Below are positions 42,025 through 51,445 of a stretch of 64,000 bases of DNA, one piece after another. The stretch spans positions 86,942-150,941 of the forward strand of contig NZ_SRSF01000007.1 in assembly GCF_004803465.1 (NCBI RefSeq), read 5' to 3'. Origin of the DNA: Neolewinella litorea. Its GTDB lineage: Bacteria; Bacteroidota; Bacteroidia; Chitinophagales; Saprospiraceae. Positions within the stretch are counted from its first letter, which is position 1. Every line of letters starts with the position of its first letter. Below the pieces are notes generated by a model. It saw only the letters and a program-made list of their open reading frames with translations, had not been told where the DNA came from and did no database searches. The position numbers were made by a program, and so were the translations under genes.

Positions 42025-43659
42025 ATGCTCTCCGTAAACGACCTGACCGTACAATTTGGCAAGCGGGTGCTCTTCAATGAGGTGAACCTCAATTTCGTGC
42101 GCGGCAACTGCTACGGCATCATCGGAGCGAACGGCGCCGGGAAGTCGACCTTCCTGAAGGTGCTCTCCGGTGAACTGACGCCCAACCGCGGATCGGCCAG
42201 CCTGGAGCCCGGCAACCGGATGGCCGTACTGAGCCAGAACCACTTCGGCTTTGAAGACAAGCAGGTGCTGGACGTGGTCAAGATGGGCCATGAAGAGCTC
42301 TACGCCATCGAGCAGGAGAAGAACGAAATCTACATGAACCCCGACGCCACCGACGCCGACGGGATGCGCGCCGCCGAGCTCGAGAACACCTACGGGGAAA
42401 TGGGCGGCTGGACGGCCGACAGCGACGCCGCCGAATTGCTCTCCAATATGGGCATCACCGAAGACCTCCACTACAAGCTGATGGAGGAACTGAGCGGCCC
42501 CGAGAAGGTAAAAGTTCTCCTGGCCCAGGCCCTGTTCGGCAACCCCGACATCCTGCTGCTGGACGAACCGACGAACGACCTCGACGCGCACACCGTCCAC
42601 TGGCTGGCCGACTTCCTGGCCGACTTCCCCAATACGGTCATCGTGGTGAGCCACGACCGCTACTTCCTGGATATGGTCTGCACCCACATCGTGGATATCG
42701 ACCGGCAGCAGGCCACCATCTACACCGGCAACTACAGTTTCTGGTACCAGTCGAGCCAGCTCGCCGCCCAGCAGCTGCAGAACAAGAACAAGAAGATGGA
42801 GCAGAAGCGCGCCGAGATGATGGAGTTCATCCAGCGCTTCAGCGCCAACGCCTCGAAGTCGAAGCAGGCCACCAGCCGCAAGAAGGCCCTGGAAAAACTC
42901 GACTTCACCGAGATCAAGCCCTCTAGCCGCCGCTACCCCTTCATCGCCTTCCAGCCAGAGCGGGAGCCGGGCGACCAGATCCTGAAGGTGAGCAACCTGA
43001 GCAAGACCTCCCCCGACGGTACCGTGCTGTTCAACAACGTGAGCTTCACGATGAACAGTCCGGACAAGATCGCCTTGGTCGGCAAGGAAGCCGCCGCCCT
43101 GACCGCCTTCTACGAAGTGCTGGCGGGCATCGCCAAGCCCGATACCGGCACCATCGAGTGGGGCCAGACCATCACCCCCCAGTACCTGCCCAACGAGAAC
43201 AACGACTTCTTCACCGAGGAGGTCGGACAGCTCGACCTGGTCGAATGGCTGCGGCAGTACAGCCAGAACAAGGACGAGCAGTTCATCCGCGGCTTCCTGG
43301 GCCGCATGCTCTTCGGCGGCGAGGAAGTCCACAAGCAGGTGAAGGTGCTCAGCGGCGGCGAGAAGGTGCGCTGCATGATGTCGAAGGCCATGCTCAACCA
43401 CCCCAACTTCCTCCTCCTCGACGAGCCCACCAACCACCTCGACCTGGAAAGCATCACCGCCCTGAACAACGCCCTGAAGGACTTCAAGGGCAACCTCATC
43501 ATGAGCAGCCACGACCACGAACTGGTCAATACGGTAGCCAACCGCATCATCGAGATCGGCTCGGGCGGCATGATCGACTCCCTGCTCACCTACGAGGAAT
43601 TCCTGGAATCCGACGAGATCGAGAAGAAGCGCGAAGGCATCTACGAGATGGTGGCCTAG
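42025..43659 (+). CDS. ABC-F family ATPase (YbiT-like)
   Basis: 544 residues with two ATP-binding cassettes and no membrane segments. NBD1 has Walker A GANGAGKSTFL, signature LSGPEK (usually LSGGEK) and Walker B ILLLDEPTNDLD. NBD2 has signature LSGGEK and Walker B FLLLDEPTNHLD, but its Walker A reads VGKEAAALTA, without the GxGKST sequence. The linker (about 235-310) is Lys/Met-rich, as in ribosome-binding ABC-F factors. These proteins act on the ribosomal E site. A degenerate second Walker A is known in the YbiT-like subgroup of Bacteroidota. Confidence 0.9.
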   Translation: MLSVNDLTVQFGKRVLFNEVNLNFVRGNCYGIIGANGAGKSTFLKVLSGELTPNRGSASLEPGNRMAVLSQNHFGFEDKQVLDVVKMGHEELYAIEQEKNEIYMNPDATDADGMRAAELENTYGEMGGWTADSDAAELLSNMGITEDLHYKLMEELSGPEKVKVLLAQALFGNPDILLLDEPTNDLDAHTVHWLADFLADFPNTVIVVSHDRYFLDMVCTHIVDIDRQQATIYTGNYSFWYQSSQLAAQQLQNKNKKMEQKRAEMMEFIQRFSANASKSKQATSRKKALEKLDFTEIKPSSRRYPFIAFQPEREPGDQILKVSNLSKTSPDGTVLFNNVSFTMNSPDKIALVGKEAAALTAFYEVLAGIAKPDTGTIEWGQTITPQYLPNENNDFFTEEVGQLDLVEWLRQYSQNKDEQFIRGFLGRMLFGGEEVHKQVKVLSGGEKVRCMMSKAMLNHPNFLLLDEPTNHLDLESITALNNALKDFKGNLIMSSHDHELVNTVANRIIEIGSGGMIDSLLTYEEFLESDEIEKKREGIYEMVA

Positions 43660-43866
43660 GCTGAAACCCATCAACAGGTCAAGGCCCTTTGGGCCGAGGG
43701 ATTATCAACTGCGCAGGACGAGAGGTGCCTGGTGCTTACTGCTACCTGATTGGTAAATCCGGACGAGGAAAGACTCAGTTCCAGCCATCGCGCCTGGAGT
43801 CGCTCAACCCGTTGCCTTACGGTAGCGCATTTGCCAGCGCCCGAAAACTTGCTACATTGGGCGACC

Positions 43867-44868
43867 ATGCATTTTTTCGATCATTTCATCGCCATCGACT
43901 GGAGTGCCCGTAATTCACCCAGTCCGGCCAAACCCTCCCGGGACGCGATCTGGATAGCGGAAGCCACCGCAAGGGGACGTATCCGGTGCACCTATTTCCG
44001 CACCCGTCACGCCTGTCACGACTACCTCCGTCAGCGCCTCATTCGCCTCAGGAAGAAGCGCGTTCTGGTGGGCTGGGACTTCTCCTTCGGCTATCCCAAA
44101 GGCCTGGCCAAGGCCCTGCGGCTTAAGGAAAAACCCGCCTGGCGTGCCATCTGGGACCATATCAGTGAACTCATCCAGGACGGACCCACCAATGAGAACA
44201 ACCGCTTCTGCGTCGGTGCCCGCCTCAACGAGAGCATCATGGCCCCCAGCGGGCCATTCTGGGGCGTACCCGTGGGCCAGAGCGGCATTTTCCTCGGCTC
44301 TAAATGCGACTTCGAGTTCCCCGTCCCCACCCGCAAATGTTTTCTCGAGGAACGCCGCTTCGTCGAAACCCTCAATCTCCGTTTGCAGCCCGCCTGGAAG
44401 CTGGCTTACGCCGGCAGTGTTGGCAGTCAGGCCCTGCTGGGCATCCCCCGGGTGCGGGCACTGCGCGATCACGAGCAACTGCGCGGCGTCTCCCGCATCT
44501 GGCCCTTTGAAAGTCTCAACGTTTCCGTGGGCGGCGGAGCGACGGGTGCCGTAATCCTGCACGCGGAGATCTATCCCAGCCTGCTTACCCTCCCCCGACG
44601 GAAGGGGCAGATCCTGGACCGCGAACAGGTCAGAAGCTACGTGGCGTGGTTGCAGGACCACCAGCGGGAGGGTACCCTGGGTCAGCTACTCGACCAACCA
44701 TGGGGCGAAAAGGGCAAGATCCATAAACGCGTCACCGAGCACGAAGGCTGGGTGTTGGGCGTGGTAACGGAGCGGTCGCCGGAGCCCGAATACAAGGAAG
44801 TGAAAGACAAGGCTCGGCTCGCCCGGCCCGCTGGGCAAAATCGGAGCTACCGCGCTGAACGACAGTGA
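43867..44868 (+). CDS. DUF429-like protein with RNase H-type fold (tentative)
   Basis: 333 residues from ATG 43867 (MHFFDHFIAIDWSARNSPSP); the longer frame to 43750 looks non-coding. The start FIAIDWSA is like the first strand of DUF429/RNase H-like nucleases with an invariant Asp. Further blocks: RVLVGWDFSFGYPKG, NNRFCVGARLNESI and GAVILHAEIYPSLL (second Asp/Glu-like position). It is cytoplasmic with a charged tail. The true function is unknown, and the family call is from pattern only. It is 163 bases upstream of purH, which has its own promoter box. Confidence 0.6.
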   Translation: MHFFDHFIAIDWSARNSPSPAKPSRDAIWIAEATARGRIRCTYFRTRHACHDYLRQRLIRLRKKRVLVGWDFSFGYPKGLAKALRLKEKPAWRAIWDHISELIQDGPTNENNRFCVGARLNESIMAPSGPFWGVPVGQSGIFLGSKCDFEFPVPTRKCFLEERRFVETLNLRLQPAWKLAYAGSVGSQALLGIPRVRALRDHEQLRGVSRIWPFESLNVSVGGGATGAVILHAEIYPSLLTLPRRKGQILDREQVRSYVAWLQDHQREGTLGQLLDQPWGEKGKIHKRVTEHEGWVLGVVTERSPEPEYKEVKDKARLARPAGQNRSYRAERQ

Positions 44869-44940
44869 CCTCCGAAACGTTAGGCTTCGCCTTTCGGGTC
44901 GACTCCGGGAGGAGACGAAAAAGCGTAAGGGCATTATTCG

Positions 44941-44948
44941 TATCTTTG
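44941..44948 (+). promoter_or_regulatory. Candidate -7 box TATCTTTG for purH
   Basis: TATCTTTG is an exact TAnnTTTG match. The leader to the purH ATG is about 75 bases and contains a small hairpin with a TTCG loop (about 45001-45016, TCCCGC-TTCG-GCGGGA). No purine riboswitch is visible. Confidence 0.5.
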
Positions 44949-45031
44949 CGGCCCTCAAACCAACCCGTTCCGGACAGCCCGGGACAACCCTAGTATGTTC
45001 CCGCTTCGGCGGGACGCCATAAAAGAGTTCT

Positions 45032-46558
45032 ATGACAGAACGCAAGATCAAATCCGCACTCATCTCCGTCTACCATAAAGAAGGACTGGGCCCCATCATC
45101 GACGGCCTGGCCAAGATCGGCGCCACGATCTACAGCACCGGAGGTACGGAAACTTTCATCCGCGATCGCGGCGTGGAGGTCACCCCGGTTGAGGAACTGA
45201 CGGGCTACCCCTCCATTCTCGACGGACGCGTAAAGACCCTGCACCCCAAGGTGCACGGCGGCATCCTGGCCCGCCGGGAGGAGGACCACCTGAAGCAACT
45301 CGCCCAGTTGGAGATCCCCGAGATCGACCTGGTGGTCGTCGACCTGTACCCCTTCGAGGAGACGGTCGCCAACACCGAAGACGAAGATCTCATCATTGAA
45401 AAGATTGACATCGGCGGCATTGCCCTGATCCGGGCGGCGGCCAAGAATTACCGCGACGTTATGATCGTACCCAGCCGCGAAGATTACGGTACCCTGCAGG
45501 ACATCCTGGAAGGACGCGCCGGCGTCTCTACCCTCGAGGAGCGCCGCAAGTTGGCCCGCCGCGCCTTTGCGGTCAGCAGTCACTACGATACGGCCATCTT
45601 CAGCTACTTCAATGCCGACGGCGAACTGCCCGCCTTCAAGCGGAGCGAGATGAAGGCCAACCCCCTGCGCTACGGCGAGAACCCTCACCAGGAGGCCACC
45701 TACTTCGGGCGCCTCAAGGAGATGTTCACCAAGCTGAACGGCAAGGAACTCAGCTTCAACAACCTCGTCGATATCGACGCGGCCGTGGCCATCATGCGAG
45801 AATTCGAGGACGCCGATCCCGCCTTCGTCATTCTGAAGCATACCAACGCCTGCGGCGTGGCCGTGCGCCCCACCCAGCTCGAAGCCTGGAAGCAAGCCCT
45901 GGCCGGCGACCCCGTATCCGCCTTCGGTGGGATCCTGATCACCAACCGCCCACTGGAACTTTCCGTGGCCCAGGAGATCGATCACCTCTTCTACGAGGTA
46001 CTCATCGCGCCGGACTTTACCGACTCCGCCCTCGAACTGCTGAGTAAGAAGAAGAACCGCGTACTGCTGCAGTACCACCACCTGAAGCAGCAGCCGCTGA
46101 GCTTCAAGAGCCTGCTCAACGGCGTCATCGTACAGGATACCGACCTGCAGACCGAAAGCGCCGACCAGTTCACCGTCGTCACCGAACGGCAGCCTACCGG
46201 ACGGGAGACCGCCGACCTGGTGTTCGCCAACAAATGCGCCAAGCACCTCAAGTCGAATACCATCGCCCTAGTGCGCGATAACCAGTTGGTAGGCATGGGA
46301 TGTGGCCAGACCAGCCGCGTGGACGCCCTCAAGCAGGCCATCACGAAAGCCAAGAACTTCGGCTTTGACCTGCAGGGTGCCGTTATGGCCTCCGACGCCT
46401 TCTTTCCCTTCTCCGATTGCGTGGAGATCGCGGCCGCGGCCGGCATCACGGCCGTTGTACAGCCCGGTGGGTCGATTCGCGACAAGGACAGTATTGCCGC
46501 AGCAAATACGGCCGACGTGGCCATGGTGACGACGGGTGTTCGGCATTTCCGCCATTGA
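45032..46558 (+). CDS. purH: Bifunctional AICAR transformylase/IMP cyclohydrolase
   Basis: 508 residues, full length. The N-terminal methylglyoxal-synthase-like domain has the IMP cyclohydrolase start ALISVYHKEGL, IYSTGGTETFI and GRVKTLHPKVHGGIL. The C-terminal AICAR formyltransferase has LRYGENPHQEA, LSFNNLVDIDAA, the catalytic Lys-His pair in FVILKHTNACGVA, and SDAFFPFSD. It catalyses the last two steps of de novo IMP synthesis. Monocistronic by spacing. Confidence 0.98.
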   Translation: MTERKIKSALISVYHKEGLGPIIDGLAKIGATIYSTGGTETFIRDRGVEVTPVEELTGYPSILDGRVKTLHPKVHGGILARREEDHLKQLAQLEIPEIDLVVVDLYPFEETVANTEDEDLIIEKIDIGGIALIRAAAKNYRDVMIVPSREDYGTLQDILEGRAGVSTLEERRKLARRAFAVSSHYDTAIFSYFNADGELPAFKRSEMKANPLRYGENPHQEATYFGRLKEMFTKLNGKELSFNNLVDIDAAVAIMREFEDADPAFVILKHTNACGVAVRPTQLEAWKQALAGDPVSAFGGILITNRPLELSVAQEIDHLFYEVLIAPDFTDSALELLSKKKNRVLLQYHHLKQQPLSFKSLLNGVIVQDTDLQTESADQFTVVTERQPTGRETADLVFANKCAKHLKSNTIALVRDNQLVGMGCGQTSRVDALKQAITKAKNFGFDLQGAVMASDAFFPFSDCVEIAAAAGITAVVQPGGSIRDKDSIAAANTADVAMVTTGVRHFRH

Positions 46559-46638
46559 TCCAAAGCATCTACTTGGGAATTTAACTTCCACTTAAGAACC
46601 CCCAGCTATCCTTTCTGCGTCTTATAGCCGACTTTAAG

Positions 46639-47388
46639 ATGGGTACACCGAATCGAAGACTCATCATCGACGTGGGCAACTCCGGCCTCAAGGCCGCCTG
46701 CTTCGAAGGTGATGAAATGCAACCCCCGGTCGTACGGCACGCTGCCGGCGACTGGGAAGCAATCGATGCGATGGTGACCAACCTTGGGGTGAATTACATC
46801 ATCTATTCCACCGTGGCAAACGTGCCATCCGAACGGTGGACGGATAAATGGAAACAGCAGGGAATACTAGTTTTTGCCCTCGACCGCGATCGACCGCTGC
46901 CGTTCGCCTCCGACTATCGAACGCCGGAGACGCTCGGGCAAGATCGTATCGCGGCCGTCGCCGGCACCCTTGGCGCTTTTCAAACGGCTCGCCTGGTCGT
47001 CGATGCGGGCAGCTGCGTAACCTTTGACCTCGTCGATGCCAACGACCGCTACCGCGGCGGCAACATCAGTCCGGGCGTAGGAATGCGCCTGCGGGCCATG
47101 CACGAGTTTACCGCTCGCCTGCCCCTGGTGGAAGTCGGGAATCCGGACGCCACCCTGGGCCGGAGCACCGGGGAAGCCCTCCGTAACGGAGGCGTACTCG
47201 GCGTCGTCTGCGAAACTGAAGGCCTTTACCACCGCCTGGCTAAAGAACACGATGGCTTGCAGCTGGTACTGACCGGTGGCGATGCTCCGCTTTTACTGCC
47301 CTGTTTTTCCGTTTCCTGTTTACACTACCCCAACTTGGTCCTGCGTGGACTCAATCAAATACTGTCAACTTATGTCAACGCGTCTTAA
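46639..47388 (+). CDS. coaX: Type III pantothenate kinase
   Basis: 249 residues. The phosphate loop is IDVGNSGLKAACFEG, PETLGQDRIAAVAG is the pantothenate-binding segment, DAGSCVTFDLVDANDRYRGG holds the second Asp, and ISPGVGMRLRAMHEFTARLP is typical of CoaX. It phosphorylates pantothenate, the first step to coenzyme A. Its last 17 bases overlap the start of the outer-membrane protein gene, so the two are in one transcript. Confidence 0.95.
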   Translation: MGTPNRRLIIDVGNSGLKAACFEGDEMQPPVVRHAAGDWEAIDAMVTNLGVNYIIYSTVANVPSERWTDKWKQQGILVFALDRDRPLPFASDYRTPETLGQDRIAAVAGTLGAFQTARLVVDAGSCVTFDLVDANDRYRGGNISPGVGMRLRAMHEFTARLPLVEVGNPDATLGRSTGEALRNGGVLGVVCETEGLYHRLAKEHDGLQLVLTGGDAPLLLPCFSVSCLHYPNLVLRGLNQILSTYVNAS

Positions 47389-48760
47389 TTATTCAAGTCT
47401 GCTCCCCTTTGCCCTGCTGCTGGGACTGCTCGCTACCGGCGACGCAGTGTTCGCTCAGGTTGCTTCGAGCACCGACTTCGTTGACATTCGTCCCAAACAG
47501 AACAGTCCGCTCAGCCGCTTCGGCCTGGGCGATCCGATGGACCAGGTTCACGCCGCCGCGGCCGGGATGGGAGGTTTACAAAGTACCTACCAGGACGCCT
47601 ACCACCTGAACCTGCTCAATCCGGCCAGTCTGGCCAGTCTGCAGGCCACCAGCTTTGAGATTGGTCTTTACGGCCGGGCTTCCAATCTGGAAGACGCCAA
47701 CGGATCGGCTACCGCTTATCAGGGTAACCTGCGGTACCTGGCCCTGGGCTTTCCCCTGCGCAACCCGATCAACCTCAGTCTCGAGCGTCAACTGAACTCC
47801 TGGAACGGAGGAATGGCCTTTTCCCTGGCCCCCACCACCCTGGTCGGGTACGACCTGGAGCTGAAGGGATTCGACGAGAACGCCGGCCCCACCTCCAACA
47901 TGCTGAAGGGTACCGGAGGTGCCTACCGCTTTACCTGGTCCACCGCCCTGCGGTACCGGGGCCTGAGCGGGGGCGTGAACGTCAACTACAACTTCGGCAA
48001 ACTGACCAATAGCCGCATCCTGATCTTCGATAGTATCCCCGAGGCCCTGGCCACGGAATTTCTGGACGAGATCAGCCTCAGCGGCCTCAACCTGGGCTAC
48101 GGCGTACAGTACGCCTTTAACTTCACCGACCTTAACAAGGAGGGACTGAAGGTGCCGAATGGCAAACGGATCATCGTGGGCGTGAACGGCCGGTTGGGGG
48201 CTACGGTGAATTCCGAGTCCAGCCTCCTGTTCCGCAAATTCAGTCCGGGAGCCAACGTGTCCGTCCGCGACACCGTACGCTACGAAGAGAATATCGCCGG
48301 CGAGGTGGACCTTCCCGCCAGCTACAATGTCGGTCTGGCCTTCGAAGACGCCGACCGCCTCTACATCGGCGCGGAATACGGTCGGGAATCATACGGAAGC
48401 TACCGCAACACCGCCCAGCCAGAGACGCTGGCCGACGCAAGCCGCATGGCCGTGGGCGTCCAGTATATTCCGAACGCCACCTCTTACAACAACTACTGGA
48501 AGCGCGTCCGCTACCGCTTCGGTGCTCGCATGGAAGACGATCCGCGCGTCATCAGCGGGGAGCAGGCGAGGCGCAACGCCGTTACGCTCGGAGTAGGATT
48601 ACCGATACAATTGCCACGACAGCAAGTCTCTTTTCTTGATGTTGCCGTCGAATATGGTAAATTTGGGGTCCCGGACATCCTGGACGAGACCTATGTACAA
48701 CTTACGCTGGGATTCAGTTTGAACGACAATTCCTGGTTCTTTAAACGCAAACTCAATTAA
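47372..48760 (+). CDS. Outer-membrane beta-barrel protein
   Basis: 462 residues from ATG 47372, which gives a signal peptide (LLPFALLLGLLATGDAVFAQ); the longer frame from 47276 lies in coaX. SPLSRFGLGDPMDQVHAAAAGMGGLQ and NLLNPASLASLQATSFEIGLYG, then alternating strands and a final LTLGFSLNDNSWFFKRKLN, are typical of a FadL/OmpP1-like Bacteroidota porin. This protein often follows coaX in the phylum. The cargo is unknown. It is followed eight bases later by a TPR gene. Confidence 0.8.
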   Translation: MSTRLNYSSLLPFALLLGLLATGDAVFAQVASSTDFVDIRPKQNSPLSRFGLGDPMDQVHAAAAGMGGLQSTYQDAYHLNLLNPASLASLQATSFEIGLYGRASNLEDANGSATAYQGNLRYLALGFPLRNPINLSLERQLNSWNGGMAFSLAPTTLVGYDLELKGFDENAGPTSNMLKGTGGAYRFTWSTALRYRGLSGGVNVNYNFGKLTNSRILIFDSIPEALATEFLDEISLSGLNLGYGVQYAFNFTDLNKEGLKVPNGKRIIVGVNGRLGATVNSESSLLFRKFSPGANVSVRDTVRYEENIAGEVDLPASYNVGLAFEDADRLYIGAEYGRESYGSYRNTAQPETLADASRMAVGVQYIPNATSYNNYWKRVRYRFGARMEDDPRVISGEQARRNAVTLGVGLPIQLPRQQVSFLDVAVEYGKFGVPDILDETYVQLTLGFSLNDNSWFFKRKLN

Positions 48761-48767
48761 ACCAAAT

Positions 48768-50165
48768 ATGCAAACGATCATCCGCACTTTAGCGCTGATG
48801 CTGGTATTCTGCGGCTCCGTCTCGGTTGCCAGCGCCCAGTGTGTGACCTGGGTCGACTCCCCCCAAAAGGAGCAGGCAGAGAACGCACACGTCGCTTACC
48901 GCAACTTAGTAAAGAACATGACGGCCGAAGAACTCGCCGCGCTTCCCGAAGCGGAGTTCAATGATGCTTTCAAGAACTGGCAGAAGGCCTACGACATCGC
49001 CCCGGCGGCCGACGGTAACCGTCCCTTCCATTACCGCGACGGTCGTCTCTTCTACAAGGCCATGCGCCAGAAGGCTACCGATGATGCCAAGAAGCAGGAA
49101 TACACCGACATGATCTTCAAGCTCTACGACCAGGAGCTGGAATGCTACCCCAAGTACGAAGCTTTCCTGCTCGGCCGCAAGGGCTCTGACATGTTCTACC
49201 TCTCGGGCTACAGCGAAGACGCCATCAATGTGCTCGAAAAGGCCATTGAAACCGGGGGCAACGAAACCGAATACGTGGTACTGGCCCCCCTCGGCAAACT
49301 GCTTAATTACTACTTCAAGGAAGAAGTGATCGACAACGCCCGCGTCCGGGAACTGTACGACAAGGCCGTCAAGGTAGCCGATTACAATATCGAGAACAAC
49401 GCCACCTACTCGACCTACTACCAGGCCGGTAAGGATAACCTCGAGTCGGATATCCTGGAATTTGCCGACGAGATCTTCGACTGCGATTACTTCAAGGAAC
49501 TGCTGCTGCCCAAAGTGGAAGAGAACCGCGACAGCCTCGATATCCTCAAGTACATCGTCACCAAACTGAAGGCCCAGGGTTGTGACAGCACCGACGCCGA
49601 CGTGGCGCGCGTGCAGGGCATCTATGACGCCCTCTACGCCACCAAGGCCGAAGAGTACGAAGCCGAACGGATCCGCCTGAACCCCGCCTACGGTGCTTCG
49701 GTAGCTTACGAGGAGGAGCGCTACAGCGACGCCGTCGACCTGTACGAACAGGCCATTGCCAAGACCGACGATAACGACAAGAAGGCCCAGTACGCCTACC
49801 AGATCGCCCAGATCCAGTTGGGTAAACTCGGCCAATACGGCAGCGCCCGCCAGAACGCCAACCGTGCTGCCCAGTACAACTCCGGCTGGGGTAAGCCCTA
49901 CATTCTCATCGGCGACCTTTACGCCCGGATGAGCAGTGGCTGTGGTGACGCCTGGGAACAGCGACTGGCTGTACTCGCCGCCATCGACAAGTACAACTAC
50001 GCCAAGAGCATCGACTCCGAAGTAGCCGGTGACGCCAACCGCCGCATCGCCAACTACCGCAGTTCCATGCCGATCCGCGCCGACGCCTTCCAGCGCGGCC
50101 TGGAAGAAGGTGCACGCCTCTCCGTAGGCTGTGGAATCGGAGAAACCGTAACCCTCCGCTTCTAA
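48768..50165 (+). CDS. Secreted TPR-repeat protein
   Basis: 465 residues. The signal peptide (LALMLVFCGSVSVASAQ) is followed by CVTWVDSPQKEQAENAHVAYR and tetratricopeptide-like helices throughout: ALPEAEFNDAFKNWQKAYDI, YSEDAINVLEKAI, VAYEEERYSDAVDLYEQAI and GQYGSARQNANRAAQ. There are several Cys residues. It is the last gene of the coaX-porin-TPR operon and has a strong terminator. It is probably a periplasmic scaffold; the partner may be the barrel protein encoded just upstream. Confidence 0.8.
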   Translation: MQTIIRTLALMLVFCGSVSVASAQCVTWVDSPQKEQAENAHVAYRNLVKNMTAEELAALPEAEFNDAFKNWQKAYDIAPAADGNRPFHYRDGRLFYKAMRQKATDDAKKQEYTDMIFKLYDQELECYPKYEAFLLGRKGSDMFYLSGYSEDAINVLEKAIETGGNETEYVVLAPLGKLLNYYFKEEVIDNARVRELYDKAVKVADYNIENNATYSTYYQAGKDNLESDILEFADEIFDCDYFKELLLPKVEENRDSLDILKYIVTKLKAQGCDSTDADVARVQGIYDALYATKAEEYEAERIRLNPAYGASVAYEEERYSDAVDLYEQAIAKTDDNDKKAQYAYQIAQIQLGKLGQYGSARQNANRAAQYNSGWGKPYILIGDLYARMSSGCGDAWEQRLAVLAAIDKYNYAKSIDSEVAGDANRRIANYRSSMPIRADAFQRGLEEGARLSVGCGIGETVTLRF

Positions 50166-50187
50166 CCGAATCCTTGGTTTATTGCGG

Positions 50188-50221
50188 CAAAGCCCGTCCG
50201 ACGCAAGTCGGGCGGGCTTTG
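50188..50221 (+). terminator. Intrinsic terminator of the coaX operon
   Basis: AAAGCCCGTCCGAC pairs with GTCGGGCGGGCTTT (one GT pair) around GCAA and is followed by TTTG. It lies 23 bases after the stop codon of the TPR gene. Confidence 0.85.
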
Positions 50222-50392
50222 TTGATGGTAGACCCGCCAGACCGGGCCTACGGCCGACTTTTGGGGGAGGCTGCGGGGCGCCCCGCCGTATTTTGCGTAA
50301 ATAGTCGATAAATTGTCGGGACTGGTCGAGCAAGGCAAACCATGCGCGCCCCGTGGGCCTTTTTACACCACAACAGGATCGTTATCTTTGAC

Positions 50393-50400
50393 GACGGCCC
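50393..50400 (+). promoter_or_regulatory. Candidate -7 box TATCTTTG
   Basis: An exact TAnnTTTG match ending four bases before ATG 50405 (ATG 50417 would give a leader of about 10 bases). This favours the second ATG as the true start of the next gene. Confidence 0.45.
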
Positions 50401-50404
50401 TTAA

Positions 50405-51442
50405 ATGATACCGGATATGGATGCACCACAGATGAAACCGAAGTCTTTTTGGCAACGCCCCGAGGGGGTTACCGGATTGCTTTTCCTGGTCGCCCTGGTA
50501 GGCGTGCTGGGCTTTGTACTGGTCTCCTTCGGGTCGGCCATCCTGAGCTTCATCAGCACCACGATCGGCCTGGTAGTCGCCGGCCTGATCCTGCTCGCCC
50601 TGCTGTACATGATCTTCGACCCGAAGATGCGCAACCTCGTGTTCTACATGTACAAAAGCGTGATGCGGGCCATTACCGGGTTATTCGTTCAGATCGATCC
50701 CATCGGGATCCTCAAAACATACGTCGATGAACTGCAGGGCAACCTGCGGAAGATGAACAAACAGATCAGCCAGCTGCGCGCCCAGATGCACAAGCTGAAG
50801 GAAGTAATCGTCAACAACGAACGGGAGATCAGCAGCAACCTCAAGATCGCTGGCAAGGCCAAGGAAACCAACAAGCGCAACGTGATGATCCTTAAGAGCC
50901 GCCGCGCCGGCCGCCTGAAGGACAGCAACATCAAACTCGAGGAGCTCTACAAGAAAATGGAGGTGCTCTACCGGGTACTGACCAAAATGTACGAGAACAG
51001 CGCCATCCTGGCCGAGGACATCCAGGACCAGGTAGCTGTCAAGGAACAGGAACGCAAGGCCATCCACGCCAGCCACGGTGCCATGCAATCGGCCATGAGC
51101 ATCATCCAAGGTGACCCCGACCAGCGGGCCATGTTCGACATGGCCATGGAGAACATCACCGAAGACGTGGCCAATAAGGTCGGTGAGATGGAGCGCTTCA
51201 TGGAGGTTTCGGCCAACTTTATGGATTCGGTCGACCTGCAGAACGGCGTCTTCGAAGAGGAAGGCCTCAATATGCTGGAAGAATGGGAAAAGGAGTCCAA
51301 TTCCCTGCTTCTCGGTGAGGAAAAGTCGAACCTGCTGCTCCAGGCCAATAATGACAGCGAGGTGCTCGACCTCGACGCCCCGATGCCGGAACGGGCCAAG
51401 AAAACGGGAGGAGCGAATCAGTACGACTCTTTCTTCAACTAG
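50405..51442 (+). CDS. Membrane-anchored coiled-coil protein (unknown; loosely PspA/Snf7-like)
   Basis: 345 residues (341 from ATG 50417). Two transmembrane helices (about 22-45 and 50-72; GLVVAGLILLALLYMIF) are followed by a long helical, charged domain (about 95-285) with LQGNLRKMNKQISQLRAQMH and EELYKKMEVLYRVLTKMYEN, then an acidic tail. The helix pattern is like the PspA/IM30 and ESCRT-III group, but this is an impression from composition, not a signature. The next gene, a histidine kinase, starts three bases later, so the pair is one operon. Confidence 0.65.
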   Translation: MIPDMDAPQMKPKSFWQRPEGVTGLLFLVALVGVLGFVLVSFGSAILSFISTTIGLVVAGLILLALLYMIFDPKMRNLVFYMYKSVMRAITGLFVQIDPIGILKTYVDELQGNLRKMNKQISQLRAQMHKLKEVIVNNEREISSNLKIAGKAKETNKRNVMILKSRRAGRLKDSNIKLEELYKKMEVLYRVLTKMYENSAILAEDIQDQVAVKEQERKAIHASHGAMQSAMSIIQGDPDQRAMFDMAMENITEDVANKVGEMERFMEVSANFMDSVDLQNGVFEEEGLNMLEEWEKESNSLLLGEEKSNLLLQANNDSEVLDLDAPMPERAKKTGGANQYDSFFN

Positions 51443-51445
51443 TAG

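Noticed and set aside
41932..43674. A 580-codon antisense frame over the ABC-F gene
   Set aside because: Shadow of a strong coding region, with no recognisable domain. The sense strand has two Walker B and signature motifs.
44995..45031. Purine riboswitch in the purH leader
   Set aside because: Only a small TTCG-capped hairpin is visible; the conserved three-way junction and loop-loop sequences of a purine riboswitch are absent.
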